A stretch of DNA of 13,353 nt from CBFIJI01 sp965662885. GTDB lineage: Bacteria > Bacteroidota > Bacteroidia > Flavobacteriales > Flavobacteriaceae. Every line of letters begins with the position of its first letter. Position 1 is the stretch's first letter. Under the pieces are notes generated by a model, which was not told the origin of the DNA, ran no database searches, and saw only the letters and a program-made list of their open reading frames with translations. The position numbers and the translations under genes were made by a program. The DNA lies in contig CBFIJI010000056.1 in NCBI GenBank assembly GCA_965662885.1, positions 1 through 13,353 of the forward strand, read 5' to 3'. Positions 5,844 to 13,052 of the stretch are shown piece by piece.

Positions 5844-8096
5844 ATGTCACGAATAAAAACATCAATTGATAGACGCTCCTTTTTAAAGTCCTCAGTATTG
5901 ACTGGCGGTGGGATGATGTTGGGTTTTAGTTGGTTGGCTTCATGCCAGAATGCCACAAAAGAAACACTATTGACGATGCCCGAGGAATGGTTTAAAATTA
6001 ATTCTTATTTAAAAATAGGAGACAATGGGGTAGTGACCATCTATGCGCCTAATCCCGAATTTGGGCAAAATGTCCGAACTTCAATGCCCATGTTGATCGC
6101 AGAAGAATTGGATATTGATTGGAAAAAAGTAGTGGTTGAACAAGCACCTTTTCATCCAACAGACTATGGATTTCAGTTTACTGGAGGGAGTAGAGGAATT
6201 ATGTCACGTTGGGAGCCCCTTCGAATGGCAGGAGCTTCTGCTAGAGAAATGCTCCGTACTGCAGCAGCACAAAGCTGGGGTCTTCCTTTGGAAGAAATCA
6301 CCACTGAAGAGGGGTTCTTGCACCATCAGCTTTCTGGAAAATCTATTGGATATGGACAAATGGCTTCTTTAGCTGCAACCATGCCTATTCCCGAAGAAGT
6401 AGAACTTAAACCAGTCAGTAGTTTTAAAATCATAGGGAAAAACCAGAAAAATGTAGATGCAGTAAATATTGTCAAAGGAAAATCCATGTTTGGGTTGGAC
6501 TACCATAAAGAGGGAATGCTTATAGCTATGATTGAACACCCTCCGGCCTTTGGGATGACTTTAGCATCTGTTGATGCTGCTGAAGCTGAAGCAATGCCAG
6601 GAATCAAAGAAGTCGTTACAATTAAAACATATAAGGACGGATTTGAAAAAGGGGGCTTTGATGCCAATGCTTTTCCTGAAATTGTAGCCATAGTAGGGAA
6701 TTCTACATGGGAAGTGATGCAGGCTAAAAAGCGTTTAAAAGTAACTTGGAAGCCCTTCACCGCCTATTCGGAAACCATAGCTGGTTTTCGTGGAAAGCAA
6801 ATAAAAAAAGTTCCTGCTGGTTTAGAATCCACAACAGATCACCGTTCTAAAATAGAGGAATGGTCCAATAAAAAAGGAAAAGTAGTCCGTAAAGATGGAA
6901 ATCCAGAAGCTGCTTTTGCAAAAGCAACCACAATTATTGAACGGAGTTATGAAGTTCCTTTTTTAGCTCATAATAGTATGGAACCTTTAAACGCCTTTGC
7001 ACATGTGGTGGGCGATAAGGTCAGTATTGCGGCACCTGTACAAATCCCTTCCTTAATTATACCTGCAATTGCCTCAGGGTTGGGGATTCCAAAAGAAAAT
7101 ATTGAGATGGAATTACCACGTATGGGTGGGGGGTTTGGGCGTAAAGCCTATGGCCACTATGTGGTAGAAGCTGCGCTGATCTCCCAAAAAGTGAAGGCAC
7201 CTATAAAGTTGATTTATAGTCGAGAAGATGACATGACTCAAGGGATTTATCGTCCAGCGTATCATGCGTCCTATCGTGCAGGATTGGATGAGAATAACAA
7301 CTTAATCGCATTACATGTAAAAGCAGGAGGAATTCCTGAAAGTCCTCTTTATGCGAATCGCTTTCCAGCTGGAGCAGTAGCCAATTATTTGGCGGAAGAT
7401 TGGACAATCGATTCTAACATCACCATTGGAGCCTATCGTGCGCCCCGTTCCAACTTTATGGCTGGAGCCGAACAATCTTTTTTAGATGAAGTGGCAGAAG
7501 TGGCTGGAAAAGATCCTATTCAGTTTCGTTTGGACTTATTAAAACAAGCCCAAGAAAATCCAGTAGGGAGTCGAAATGATTATGATGCTGCCCGTTATGC
7601 TGGAGTTTTAGAACTTGTAAAAGAAAAAGCTGCTTGGGGACAAAGTAACGACAACGTCCATCGTGGAGTTTCTGCTTATTTTTGTCATAATTCCTATGTG
7701 GCTCATGTTGTGGATCTGACTTTGGACAAGGGAAAGCCCATCGTTGAAAAAGTTCATACAGCTGTTGATTGCGGGGTGGTTGTTAATCCTGACGCTGCCA
7801 CAAACATGACGGAAGGAGCTATAATTGACGGTATTGGAGATGCTCTTTATGGGGCGATGACTTTTAAAGATGGTGTTCCAGAAATGAAGAATTTTGACCG
7901 TTATCGTATGATACGAATGCATGAGGCTCCCAAAGCAATTGATGTTTACTTTGTGGAAAACGAAATCAATCCAACGGGTATGGGAGAACCACCTTTTCCC
8001 CCTGTTTTTGCGGCATTGGCTAATGCTATATACCAAGCTACTGGGAAAAGGCATTATCAACAACCTTTTTTGGGTGATAAAAATAGCTTGGTCTAA
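5844..8096 (+). CDS. Molybdopterin-binding large subunit of an IorB/aldehyde-oxidase-type hydroxylase, Tat-exported
   Basis: This is the catalytic subunit of a molybdenum hydroxylase that adds water-derived oxygen to an N-heterocycle or aldehyde. The 750-residue chain starts with a Tat signal (Arg10-Arg11 in DRRSFLK, then a Gly-rich hydrophobic core). The core runs into LASC with Cys34, which reads as a lipobox, so the mature enzyme may be a membrane-tethered lipoprotein. Mo-cofactor signatures are clear: MGGGFGRK (427-434), GAYRAPRSN (529-537) and GMGEPP with the active-site Glu715. The split architecture with an N-terminal duplicated segment and no FAD domain places it with isoquinoline 1-oxidoreductase beta rather than classical xanthine dehydrogenase. 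It forms an operon with the 2Fe-2S gene. No cytochrome, FAD subunit or XdhC-type maturation gene is present here, so the electron acceptor is unknown. Exact substrate cannot be assigned. Confidence 0.93.
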   Translation: MSRIKTSIDRRSFLKSSVLTGGGMMLGFSWLASCQNATKETLLTMPEEWFKINSYLKIGDNGVVTIYAPNPEFGQNVRTSMPMLIAEELDIDWKKVVVEQAPFHPTDYGFQFTGGSRGIMSRWEPLRMAGASAREMLRTAAAQSWGLPLEEITTEEGFLHHQLSGKSIGYGQMASLAATMPIPEEVELKPVSSFKIIGKNQKNVDAVNIVKGKSMFGLDYHKEGMLIAMIEHPPAFGMTLASVDAAEAEAMPGIKEVVTIKTYKDGFEKGGFDANAFPEIVAIVGNSTWEVMQAKKRLKVTWKPFTAYSETIAGFRGKQIKKVPAGLESTTDHRSKIEEWSNKKGKVVRKDGNPEAAFAKATTIIERSYEVPFLAHNSMEPLNAFAHVVGDKVSIAAPVQIPSLIIPAIASGLGIPKENIEMELPRMGGGFGRKAYGHYVVEAALISQKVKAPIKLIYSREDDMTQGIYRPAYHASYRAGLDENNNLIALHVKAGGIPESPLYANRFPAGAVANYLAEDWTIDSNITIGAYRAPRSNFMAGAEQSFLDEVAEVAGKDPIQFRLDLLKQAQENPVGSRNDYDAARYAGVLELVKEKAAWGQSNDNVHRGVSAYFCHNSYVAHVVDLTLDKGKPIVEKVHTAVDCGVVVNPDAATNMTEGAIIDGIGDALYGAMTFKDGVPEMKNFDRYRMIRMHEAPKAIDVYFVENEINPTGMGEPPFPPVFAALANAIYQATGKRHYQQPFLGDKNSLV

Positions 8097-8156
8097 GAAC
8101 GAATCCATAGTCTAAAGACTATTTACGTTTGTGATAGTACTAAATAATAGGAAAAT

Positions 8157-8187
8157 AAAAAAAGGGAGGCATTTGCCTCCCTTTTTT
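8157..8187. terminator. Bidirectional intrinsic terminator between convergent genes
   Basis: GGGAGGC (8164-8170) pairs perfectly with GCCTCCC (8175-8181) over a 4-base ATTT loop. A run of seven As before and six Ts after lengthens the stem and supplies a U tract for transcripts on either strand. It lies between the Mo-hydroxylase operon (plus) and the M42 peptidase gene (minus). Confidence 0.92.
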
Positions 8188-8214
8188 AAACATTAAGCAC
8201 CTTGGTCGTTAGAA

Positions 8215-9294
8215 TTATTCAAAATAACTAAAGCTTTCTCCGTCATTAATTTGCTGTATCGTTTCGTACATCAATTGGATAACATTTTCCATATCCGATT
8301 TATGAATCATTTCGACGGTGGTATGCATATAACGCAAGGGTAATGAAATTAATGCCGAGGCCACACCACCGTTGCTATAGGCAAAAGCATCCGTATCTGT
8401 CCCAGTGTAGCGTGAAGACGCCAAACGTTGGAAAGGTATTTTTTGCTTTTCAGCCGTATCAATGATTCGTTGACGAAGCTTGTTTTGTACGGCAGGAGCA
8501 TAGGAAATTACAGGTCCTGCACCAATTTCAATATGTCCTTCTTCTTTTTTATTGATCATCGGAGTAGTGGTGTCGTGGCACACATCCGTTACGATAGCAA
8601 CATTAGGCTTTATTGTTTGGGTAATCATTTCTGCTCCATGTAACCCAACTTCTTCTTGAACGGAGTTGGTAATGTATAATCCAAAAGGGAGTTGAATGTT
8701 GTTTTCTGACAACAAACGGGCAACTTGAGCAATCATAAACCCACCCGCACGATTATCTATGGCACGGCAAACAAATTTGTCTTTATTGAGAATATGGAAA
8801 GTATCTGGATAGGTGATCACACAACCCACATGAACGCCCATTTCAGCCACTTCTTTTTTATCCTTGGCACCAATATCAATAAAGATATTATTCAATTTGG
8901 GCACTTCTTCCTTAGCGTTTTTTCGCGTATGAATTGCGGGCCAACCGAAAACCCCTTTAACGATACCTTTGTCAGTATGAATATTCACGATTTTAGAAGG
9001 TGCAATTTGATGATCACTCCCCCCATTTCGGATTACATAAATCAAACCATCATCAGTAATGTAATTGACATACCAAGAAATTTCATCGGAATGTCCTTCT
9101 ATGACGACTTTGTATTTAGCTTCGGGATTAATGACACCAACAGCTGTTCCGTAGGTATCTGTAATAAAAGTATCTACATAAGGTTTCAGATACTCCATCC
9201 AAATTTTTTGTCCACCACTTTCATAACCCGTGGGAGAAGGGTTGTTAAGATATTTTTCTAAAAAGTCAATCGCTTTTTTATCGAGAATACTCAT
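8215..9294 (-). CDS. M42-family aminopeptidase / endoglucanase-like metallopeptidase
   Basis: This is a cytosolic dizinc (or dicobalt) aminopeptidase of MEROPS family M42, related to tetrahedral TET peptidases, that trims N-terminal residues from peptides. The 359-residue protein is of normal family length and has no signal peptide. The expected metal and catalytic residues are visible in order: His68 and Asp70 in EGHSDE, the bridging Asp180 in AIDNRAGG, the Glu214-Glu215 pair in VQEEVG (general base and ligand), Asp237 in VTDVCHD and His324 in YMHTTVE. The substrate class (glutamyl, leucyl or lysyl) cannot be read. The gene converges on the Mo-hydroxylase operon and diverges from the DUF4294 gene across 178 bases. 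Confidence 0.94.
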   Translation of the reverse strand: MSILDKKAIDFLEKYLNNPSPTGYESGGQKIWMEYLKPYVDTFITDTYGTAVGVINPEAKYKVVIEGHSDEISWYVNYITDDGLIYVIRNGGSDHQIAPSKIVNIHTDKGIVKGVFGWPAIHTRKNAKEEVPKLNNIFIDIGAKDKKEVAEMGVHVGCVITYPDTFHILNKDKFVCRAIDNRAGGFMIAQVARLLSENNIQLPFGLYITNSVQEEVGLHGAEMITQTIKPNVAIVTDVCHDTTTPMINKKEEGHIEIGAGPVISYAPAVQNKLRQRIIDTAEKQKIPFQRLASSRYTGTDTDAFAYSNGGVASALISLPLRYMHTTVEMIHKSDMENVIQLMYETIQQINDGESFSYFE

Positions 9295-9361
9295 ATTTTA
9301 TTGCTAAAAATTTATAAGGTGTAAAAATAATAATATTCCATCACAAATACCCCTGCTCAAT

Positions 9362-9377
9362 TATATTTGTACTTTTG
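9362..9377 (+). promoter_or_regulatory. Two adjacent -7 elements upstream of the DUF4294 gene
   Basis: TATATTTG (9362-9369) and TACTTTTG (9370-9377) both match TAnnTTTG in full and lie back to back, about 100 bases before the DUF4294 start. Neither has a clear TTG at normal -33 spacing. Confidence 0.4.
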
Positions 9378-9472
9378 CAATAGAAAAAGAAAAATTATAC
9401 CATTTTTGAACATCGGTGATGTATAAAAATTGTTGACCACTTAATCTTATTGGTAGCTTATTTGAAGTAAAT

Positions 9473-10171
9473 ATGATGCGTTTAAAAATAACTCTCCTTG
9501 TCATTTTTTTATCTTCCAATACCTGTATTTTTGGACAAACTAAGGACTCTTTGGTTTATGAAGGAGAACGACTCGCACCGATAGATACTGAATTTTCATC
9601 TGAATTTGGAATTGCATTAGAGGAAGTCATGATCTTTCAGCCTCTACGCTTTAAAACACGTGAAGAAATCAAGAAATACTTAATTCTTCGCCGTAGAACA
9701 TTAAAAGTCTATCCCTATGCCAAATTAGCGGCAGATCGTTTGGACACCCTAAGTGTCCGTTTGGAGCGTATTTCCAATAAAAGGAAGAAAAAAAAATACA
9801 TGAAGCGGGTTGAAAAATTTGTCTATGATGAGTTTGAAGCCGAACTCAAAAAACTCTCTCGATCTCAAGGGCGTATTTTAATTAAATTGGTTCACCGCCA
9901 AACGGGTTCTACTACCCATGATCTCGTAAAAGAACTTCGTAATGGATGGCGTGCTTTTATCTATCAAACCACAGCTTCTCTATTTAAGTTAACCCTAAAA
10001 GATACTTATCAACCAGAAAGTCGCTACGAAGACTTCTTGATAGAGGATATCTTGCAACGCGCAAACTCTGATGGATTGATAAAATTGGAGGCTACTGCTT
10101 TAGACTATGATTTAGATTCCTTGTATAACTATTGGAAAAATGAAAAAAACCTTTCACGAGGCCCTAAATAA
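9473..10171 (+). CDS. DUF4294 family exported protein
   Basis: This is a Bacteroidota-restricted protein of unknown function, 232 residues. The N-terminus MMRLKITLLVIFLSSNTCIFGQ is a clear Sec signal peptide with probable cleavage near residue 21, so the protein acts in the periplasm or beyond; ATG 9473 and ATG 9476 are equally possible starts. The DUF4294 region spans about residues 60-200. Its landmarks are YLILRRRTLKVYPYAKLAAD, a very basic coiled-coil-like segment (RISNKRKKKKYMKRVEKFVYDEF), and a conserved block GRILIKLVHRQTGSTTHDLVKELRNGWRAFIYQ split across 133-168. No catalytic motif is evident. I believe it is often found next to an M42 peptidase gene in flavobacteria, as here, but a functional link is unproven. 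Confidence 0.85.
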   Translation: MMRLKITLLVIFLSSNTCIFGQTKDSLVYEGERLAPIDTEFSSEFGIALEEVMIFQPLRFKTREEIKKYLILRRRTLKVYPYAKLAADRLDTLSVRLERISNKRKKKKYMKRVEKFVYDEFEAELKKLSRSQGRILIKLVHRQTGSTTHDLVKELRNGWRAFIYQTTASLFKLTLKDTYQPESRYEDFLIEDILQRANSDGLIKLEATALDYDLDSLYNYWKNEKNLSRGPK

Positions 10172-10223
10172 TTTCATCACTTTTATCAACTTAAATAAAT
10201 AAACATATTAAATTATGTTTTCT

Positions 10224-10231
10224 TATATTTG
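10224..10231 (+). promoter_or_regulatory. Candidate -7 element for the secreted fibre-like protein
   Basis: TATATTTG is an exact TAnnTTTG match about 92 bases before the start codon, in a very AT-rich gap. A matching -33 TTG is absent at the normal distance. Confidence 0.4.
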
Positions 10232-10244
10232 ATCTGTAATTTAA

Positions 10245-10295
10245 TGTTATTTAATATAACAGTATTAACAATTTTTAAATCGAAAAGATTTAAAA
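10245..10295 (+). repeat. Two AT-rich hairpins in the leader of the secreted protein gene
   Basis: The first is TGTTAT / ATAACA (10245-10250, 10256-10261; 6 bp, 5-base loop). The second is TTTTAAATC / GATTTAAAA (10273-10281, 10287-10295; 9 bp, loop GAAAA). Both lie between the candidate -7 element and the start codon at 10323, so they would be in the 5' untranslated RNA. Role unknown. Confidence 0.4.
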
Positions 10296-10322
10296 CGCTA
10301 ACCTACTATTCTTATATGCTCC

Positions 10323-11435
10323 ATGGAAAAGATACTCCCCTTGCGTTTTTTCATTTTATTTTTACTAATACTATCTCAATATATCATTACCGCACAACCT
10401 AATACACTAACGATAAGCGGTACAGCATTAATTAAACAAAATTTATATCTTGACGATGCCTTGATATTAGGTCAAAGGTCATTACCAGCCGATCCTGGAT
10501 CAGTAAACTATGACCCTTTAAAAGGGACGATGAATGTTCGAAATATTTTTGCAGGATCATCCATACAAGTTGGACAAGAACAAGTGAAGTTTGTCATTAA
10601 CAACACCAGTTCAACTATTTTAAGCGGTTCTGTTGTTGCCATCTCTGGTTATGATGATGTAGCCGACGCTTTCGAGATTAAAAAATCTTTGGCAAACAGT
10701 GTTGACAACGCACGGGTAGATGGAATCGTCACCACCTCAATGAATCCTGGAGAAAAGGGGTTAATCACCACCTTTGGACGGGTTAACGATTTGGATACCT
10801 CAAGTTTCTCTGCAGGTGAAAAATTATATCTTTCCGAAACTGTTTCAGGGACTTTTTCGAATACGATTCCCCCAGTAGCCATACGAGTAGCCATAGCGGG
10901 TAAAATTAACAGTAGTGACGGGTTTATCGATGTTGGAATTGATTATTTGACGCCTGAGATTTTTGGACAATTTTCACATACGGACGATCAAGTTTTTGTC
11001 AATGATATATCAACACCAATTCTCTTTAATACCAACGACCAAATTTCAGGGATTTCACATTCAGAGACGACTAATAATAGTGAATTTACATTCTTAAGTT
11101 CAGGGATCTATCAGGCAACCATAGAACCACAATACACCCGATCTTCCGGTTCTGGAGTTGCTGTATTAAATATTTTTTATGCTATTGATACTGGAAGTGG
11201 GTTTGTAAATGTTCCCGATTCCAATGTAAAATTTGCGATAAATAAGGCAAAAGTAACTCAGGTATCTCCTTTAACAGCCACCTTTAAGGTTAATGTTGGA
11301 GACAAAATACGATTTATGGCGCAAACAACAGACAATCAAATGTTTTTAGATTCATTTCCTGTGTCAGGAACTCCCCCAAATGAGCTCCCTCTAACCCCTT
11401 CTGTGATCATGAATTTAGTTAGAGTGGGGGATTAA
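10323..11435 (+). CDS. Secreted protein resembling phage fibre / C1q-like jelly-roll proteins
   Basis: I do not recognise a named family for the whole protein (370 residues). It starts with a Sec signal peptide (MEKILPLRFFILFLLILSQY, cleavage near Ala24). Residues about 30-75 include LTISGTALIKQNLYL and NYDPLKGTMNVRN. Residues 85-210 look like a beta-rich module seen in phage structural proteins: VKFVINNTSSTILSGSVVAI, then GIVTTSMNPGEKGLITTFGR, then FSAGEKLYLSETVSGTFSNT. Residues 215-368 look like a C1q/TNF-type jelly roll (FLSSGIYQATIEPQYTR, GVAVLNIFYAIDTGSGF, FKVNVGDKIRFMAQTT). No membrane anchor, lipobox or obvious type IX secretion tail is seen. No other phage-like gene is near. I infer an extracellular, possibly trimeric, binding protein; these resemblances are from memory of the folds and need a profile search. 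Confidence 0.7.
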   Translation: MEKILPLRFFILFLLILSQYIITAQPNTLTISGTALIKQNLYLDDALILGQRSLPADPGSVNYDPLKGTMNVRNIFAGSSIQVGQEQVKFVINNTSSTILSGSVVAISGYDDVADAFEIKKSLANSVDNARVDGIVTTSMNPGEKGLITTFGRVNDLDTSSFSAGEKLYLSETVSGTFSNTIPPVAIRVAIAGKINSSDGFIDVGIDYLTPEIFGQFSHTDDQVFVNDISTPILFNTNDQISGISHSETTNNSEFTFLSSGIYQATIEPQYTRSSGSGVAVLNIFYAIDTGSGFVNVPDSNVKFAINKAKVTQVSPLTATFKVNVGDKIRFMAQTTDNQMFLDSFPVSGTPPNELPLTPSVIMNLVRVGD

Positions 11436-11465
11436 TTATTTTTTTATAAAAAAACCATAAAAAGG
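11436..11465 (+). repeat. A/T hairpin after the fibre-like gene
   Basis: Seven Ts (11439-11445) and seven As (11448-11454) can fold into a weak A-U stem directly after the stop codon. Without a GC core it is at best a poor terminator. Confidence 0.25.
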
Positions 11466-11496
11466 TTTGACAGAAACAAAAAGAGTGCTACTTCTG
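11466..11496 (+). promoter_or_regulatory. Stable-RNA-type promoter upstream of the tRNA relic
   Basis: TTTG (11466-11469) and TACTTCTG (11489-11496, one mismatch to TAnnTTTG) are spaced by 19 bases. The spacer starts ACAGAAACAAAAAG, closely resembling the rRNA promoter spacer at 13111 (GCGGAAACAAAAAAG), and both cores are preceded by GG. The shared sequence suggests common origin with rrn/tRNA promoters. The tRNA-like sequence starts about 100 bases downstream. Confidence 0.5.
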
Positions 11497-11584
11497 TACC
11501 TGCAAACGGATAGCGATATGCGTTTTGCTTAGCTGTCTTTGTTATTTACGATACGATACCCTAATAGTAAAATAAAGTCTCGTA

Positions 11585-11607
11585 CCGGCCTGCCGGCAGG
11601 GAGGCAG
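11585..11607. repeat. GC-rich palindromic element joined to the tRNA relic
   Basis: CCTGCCGGCAGG (11589-11600) is a perfect 12-base palindrome. It overlaps a second inverted repeat, CCGGC / GCCGG (11585-11589, 11592-11596), and is followed by GAGGCAG, a partial repetition of its right arm. The GC content contrasts sharply with the surroundings. Similar CCTGCCGGCAGG-type dispersed repeats are known to me from flavobacterial intergenic regions. It runs straight into the 5' end of the tRNA-like sequence. Confidence 0.55.
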
Positions 11608-11673
11608 TGCTCAGCCGGTTAGAGTGCTTGAGTTCCATTCAAGAGATCATCGGTTCGATTCCGATATTCTCCA
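11600..11673 (+). tRNA. Degenerate tRNA-Gly(TCC)-like gene, probable relic
   Basis: The sequence folds as a tRNA through most of its length. The D stem is GCTC/GAGT (11609-11612, 11622-11625) with GG in the loop. A perfect 5-bp anticodon stem (CTTGA/TCAAG, 11627-11631, 11639-11643) closes the loop GTTCCAT, reading anticodon TCC after the conserved T33. A 5-base variable loop follows, then a perfect T stem ATCGG/CCGAT with loop TTCGATT, then acceptor strand ATTCTCC and discriminator A. The 5' acceptor strand should read GGAGAAT but reads GGAGGCA: four Watson-Crick pairs, one G-T and two mismatches, and the conserved T8 is G. Those changed bases coincide with the end of the GC palindrome. No CCA is encoded, as is usual in Bacteroidota. 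It is either a weak gene or a pseudogene; the Gly identity rests only on the anticodon position. Confidence 0.5.
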
Positions 11674-11734
11674 CAATACTTTTGGATGGATCATTATTTA
11701 TCATAATTTTAAGGAAACTTAAAACCCAAATCTT

Positions 11735-12961
11735 ATGATTAAAGCAAAAAAAAGTGTGTTGGTAGTTATTTCTTTGATTCTATTTTCACAGTGTACTACA
11801 AATGATGATCAAGTTAGTTCAGAGGAGCCTGTGTTAGATACAGGTAAAGAATTTCCGGTATTAGATACAAGGGAAGACCTGTCCCTTTTAGATTTAAAAA
11901 GCTTTGTAGCAGAAAACCGCAGTTTTAAACTTCAAGTTGCCGATTCAATAACTGCTATGTTTGAAAATGTGATTATGCCTGAAATAGAGGGAGATGAAGA
12001 TGTTGTATATAGTTATTCAGATGACAAGGCTTATCTTACTTTTAGTGATGATGGAATTATGTCTTTTATCTTTTATGGTGATACGTTCAATTTAAAAGGG
12101 TCAATTTTTAAAAATACTTCTATTAAAGAGAAAGAAGAGAGAAGATTTATAGTGGAGAAGAATTCATTAGCATATAGTAAAGATGCCACCAATAAAAATG
12201 TTACCAACCGTGCTATAATACTGGAAAAACAAGATAATCATGCTTTAATAGAATATATTCCGATGCAAGATTATAATAAACTTTACGAAGAAAGTAATGG
12301 AAAATTTCCATTAAGTAACAATAATGAAAAAGAATGTGTTGTTCTAGAAAAGGATAATAGTTTTGCCAATGATGGTGTTGCCAAAAGAAGTGTTAAAGTA
12401 CCTTATGTAAAAATTGAAGTTTTTCATTATAAAAAAACGCTTTCTTCTTCCGATGTAAACTGGGCAAAAATCAATGCAAGAAAGTCTTTGGAAAGTGTTT
12501 TTGGAAGTCAATTGGACAGCAGAAAAATTAAAACCTATTTTGACAGTAGTTTAGAAAGTATCTATAGGCTGGACTTTCCCAAAGGTTATAGTCTAATTGA
12601 GAGTTGGGCAGCTTATTGTTCAAAAAGAGGAATGAATAGTGCTGATAAGCTCTATCTGCTTTTGACAGATGATGAATATGATGATGCCCTTGGGTTCGCA
12701 TACCTTAAAGGACGTTATGCTTGGGCAAATGTAAAAGGAAAACAACATACAACACCAGGCCATGAAATAGGCCATCTGTTTGGTGCAAAACATACAAAGC
12801 CTTATTGGGACAAGATGATTGGTTGGTTTGGTTGGTATACAGTTGATATAATGACTACGGTTAGAAATAATCCCGGTTTCCATGATATAAATAGTAATAA
12901 ACATAAATCATCATCTAACAAAAGAATTATGAGAAGTTATTTAAGCAGTATACTTCAGTAG
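11735..12961 (+). CDS. Lipoprotein zinc metalloprotease with metzincin signature
   Basis: This is a 408-residue predicted protease at the cell envelope. The signal peptide MIKAKKSVLVVISLILFSQC ends in a lipobox-like FSQC (Cys20). The following TTNDDQ puts acidic residues at +4 and +5, similar to the surface-export signal described for Bacteroidota lipoproteins, so surface display is plausible. Residues 343-353 read HEIGHLFGAKH, the HExxHxxGxxH zinc motif of metzincins (ligands His343, His347, His353; base Glu344). Twenty residues later DIMTT gives a Met-turn (Met373). Residues about 30-220 probably form a propeptide or an accessory domain; a short duplication PVLDT...PVLDT (32-45) lies in the linker. 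The exact MEROPS family (M10, M12 or M43-like) is unclear. The gene is AT-rich and lies between the tRNA relic and the rRNA promoter. Confidence 0.8.
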   Translation: MIKAKKSVLVVISLILFSQCTTNDDQVSSEEPVLDTGKEFPVLDTREDLSLLDLKSFVAENRSFKLQVADSITAMFENVIMPEIEGDEDVVYSYSDDKAYLTFSDDGIMSFIFYGDTFNLKGSIFKNTSIKEKEERRFIVEKNSLAYSKDATNKNVTNRAIILEKQDNHALIEYIPMQDYNKLYEESNGKFPLSNNNEKECVVLEKDNSFANDGVAKRSVKVPYVKIEVFHYKKTLSSSDVNWAKINARKSLESVFGSQLDSRKIKTYFDSSLESIYRLDFPKGYSLIESWAAYCSKRGMNSADKLYLLLTDDEYDDALGFAYLKGRYAWANVKGKQHTTPGHEIGHLFGAKHTKPYWDKMIGWFGWYTVDIMTTVRNNPGFHDINSNKHKSSSNKRIMRSYLSSILQ

Positions 12962-13052
12962 TATCAGGATGTTGAACCAATCTTTTAATTAATTCCACAA
13001 TGCCTCTGTAAAAGTCGATAGACTACTGATAATAAGCATTCTAATTCAATGA

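Noticed and set aside
7608..8108. 166-codon open frame on the minus strand inside the Mo-hydroxylase large subunit gene
   Set aside because: It lies antisense to a gene with all expected catalytic motifs, its product shows no domain or signal, and its composition is what the reverse complement of this coding sequence would give.
8107..8122. ATAGTCT / AGACTAT inverted repeat as a terminator of the Mo-hydroxylase operon
   Set aside because: The stem is A/T-rich with a two-base loop and has no T tract; the much stronger bidirectional terminator 35 bases downstream explains termination.
8725..9261. 178-codon open frame on the plus strand inside the M42 peptidase gene
   Set aside because: It is antisense to a complete peptidase gene with all metal ligands; the translation has no recognisable features and no promoter or leader of its own.
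11670..13001. Direct repeat TCCACAAT at 11670-11677 and 12994-13001 flanking the metalloprotease gene, as possible att sites
   Set aside because: Eight AT-rich bases are too few to rise above chance over 1.3 kb, and there is no integrase gene in the interval.
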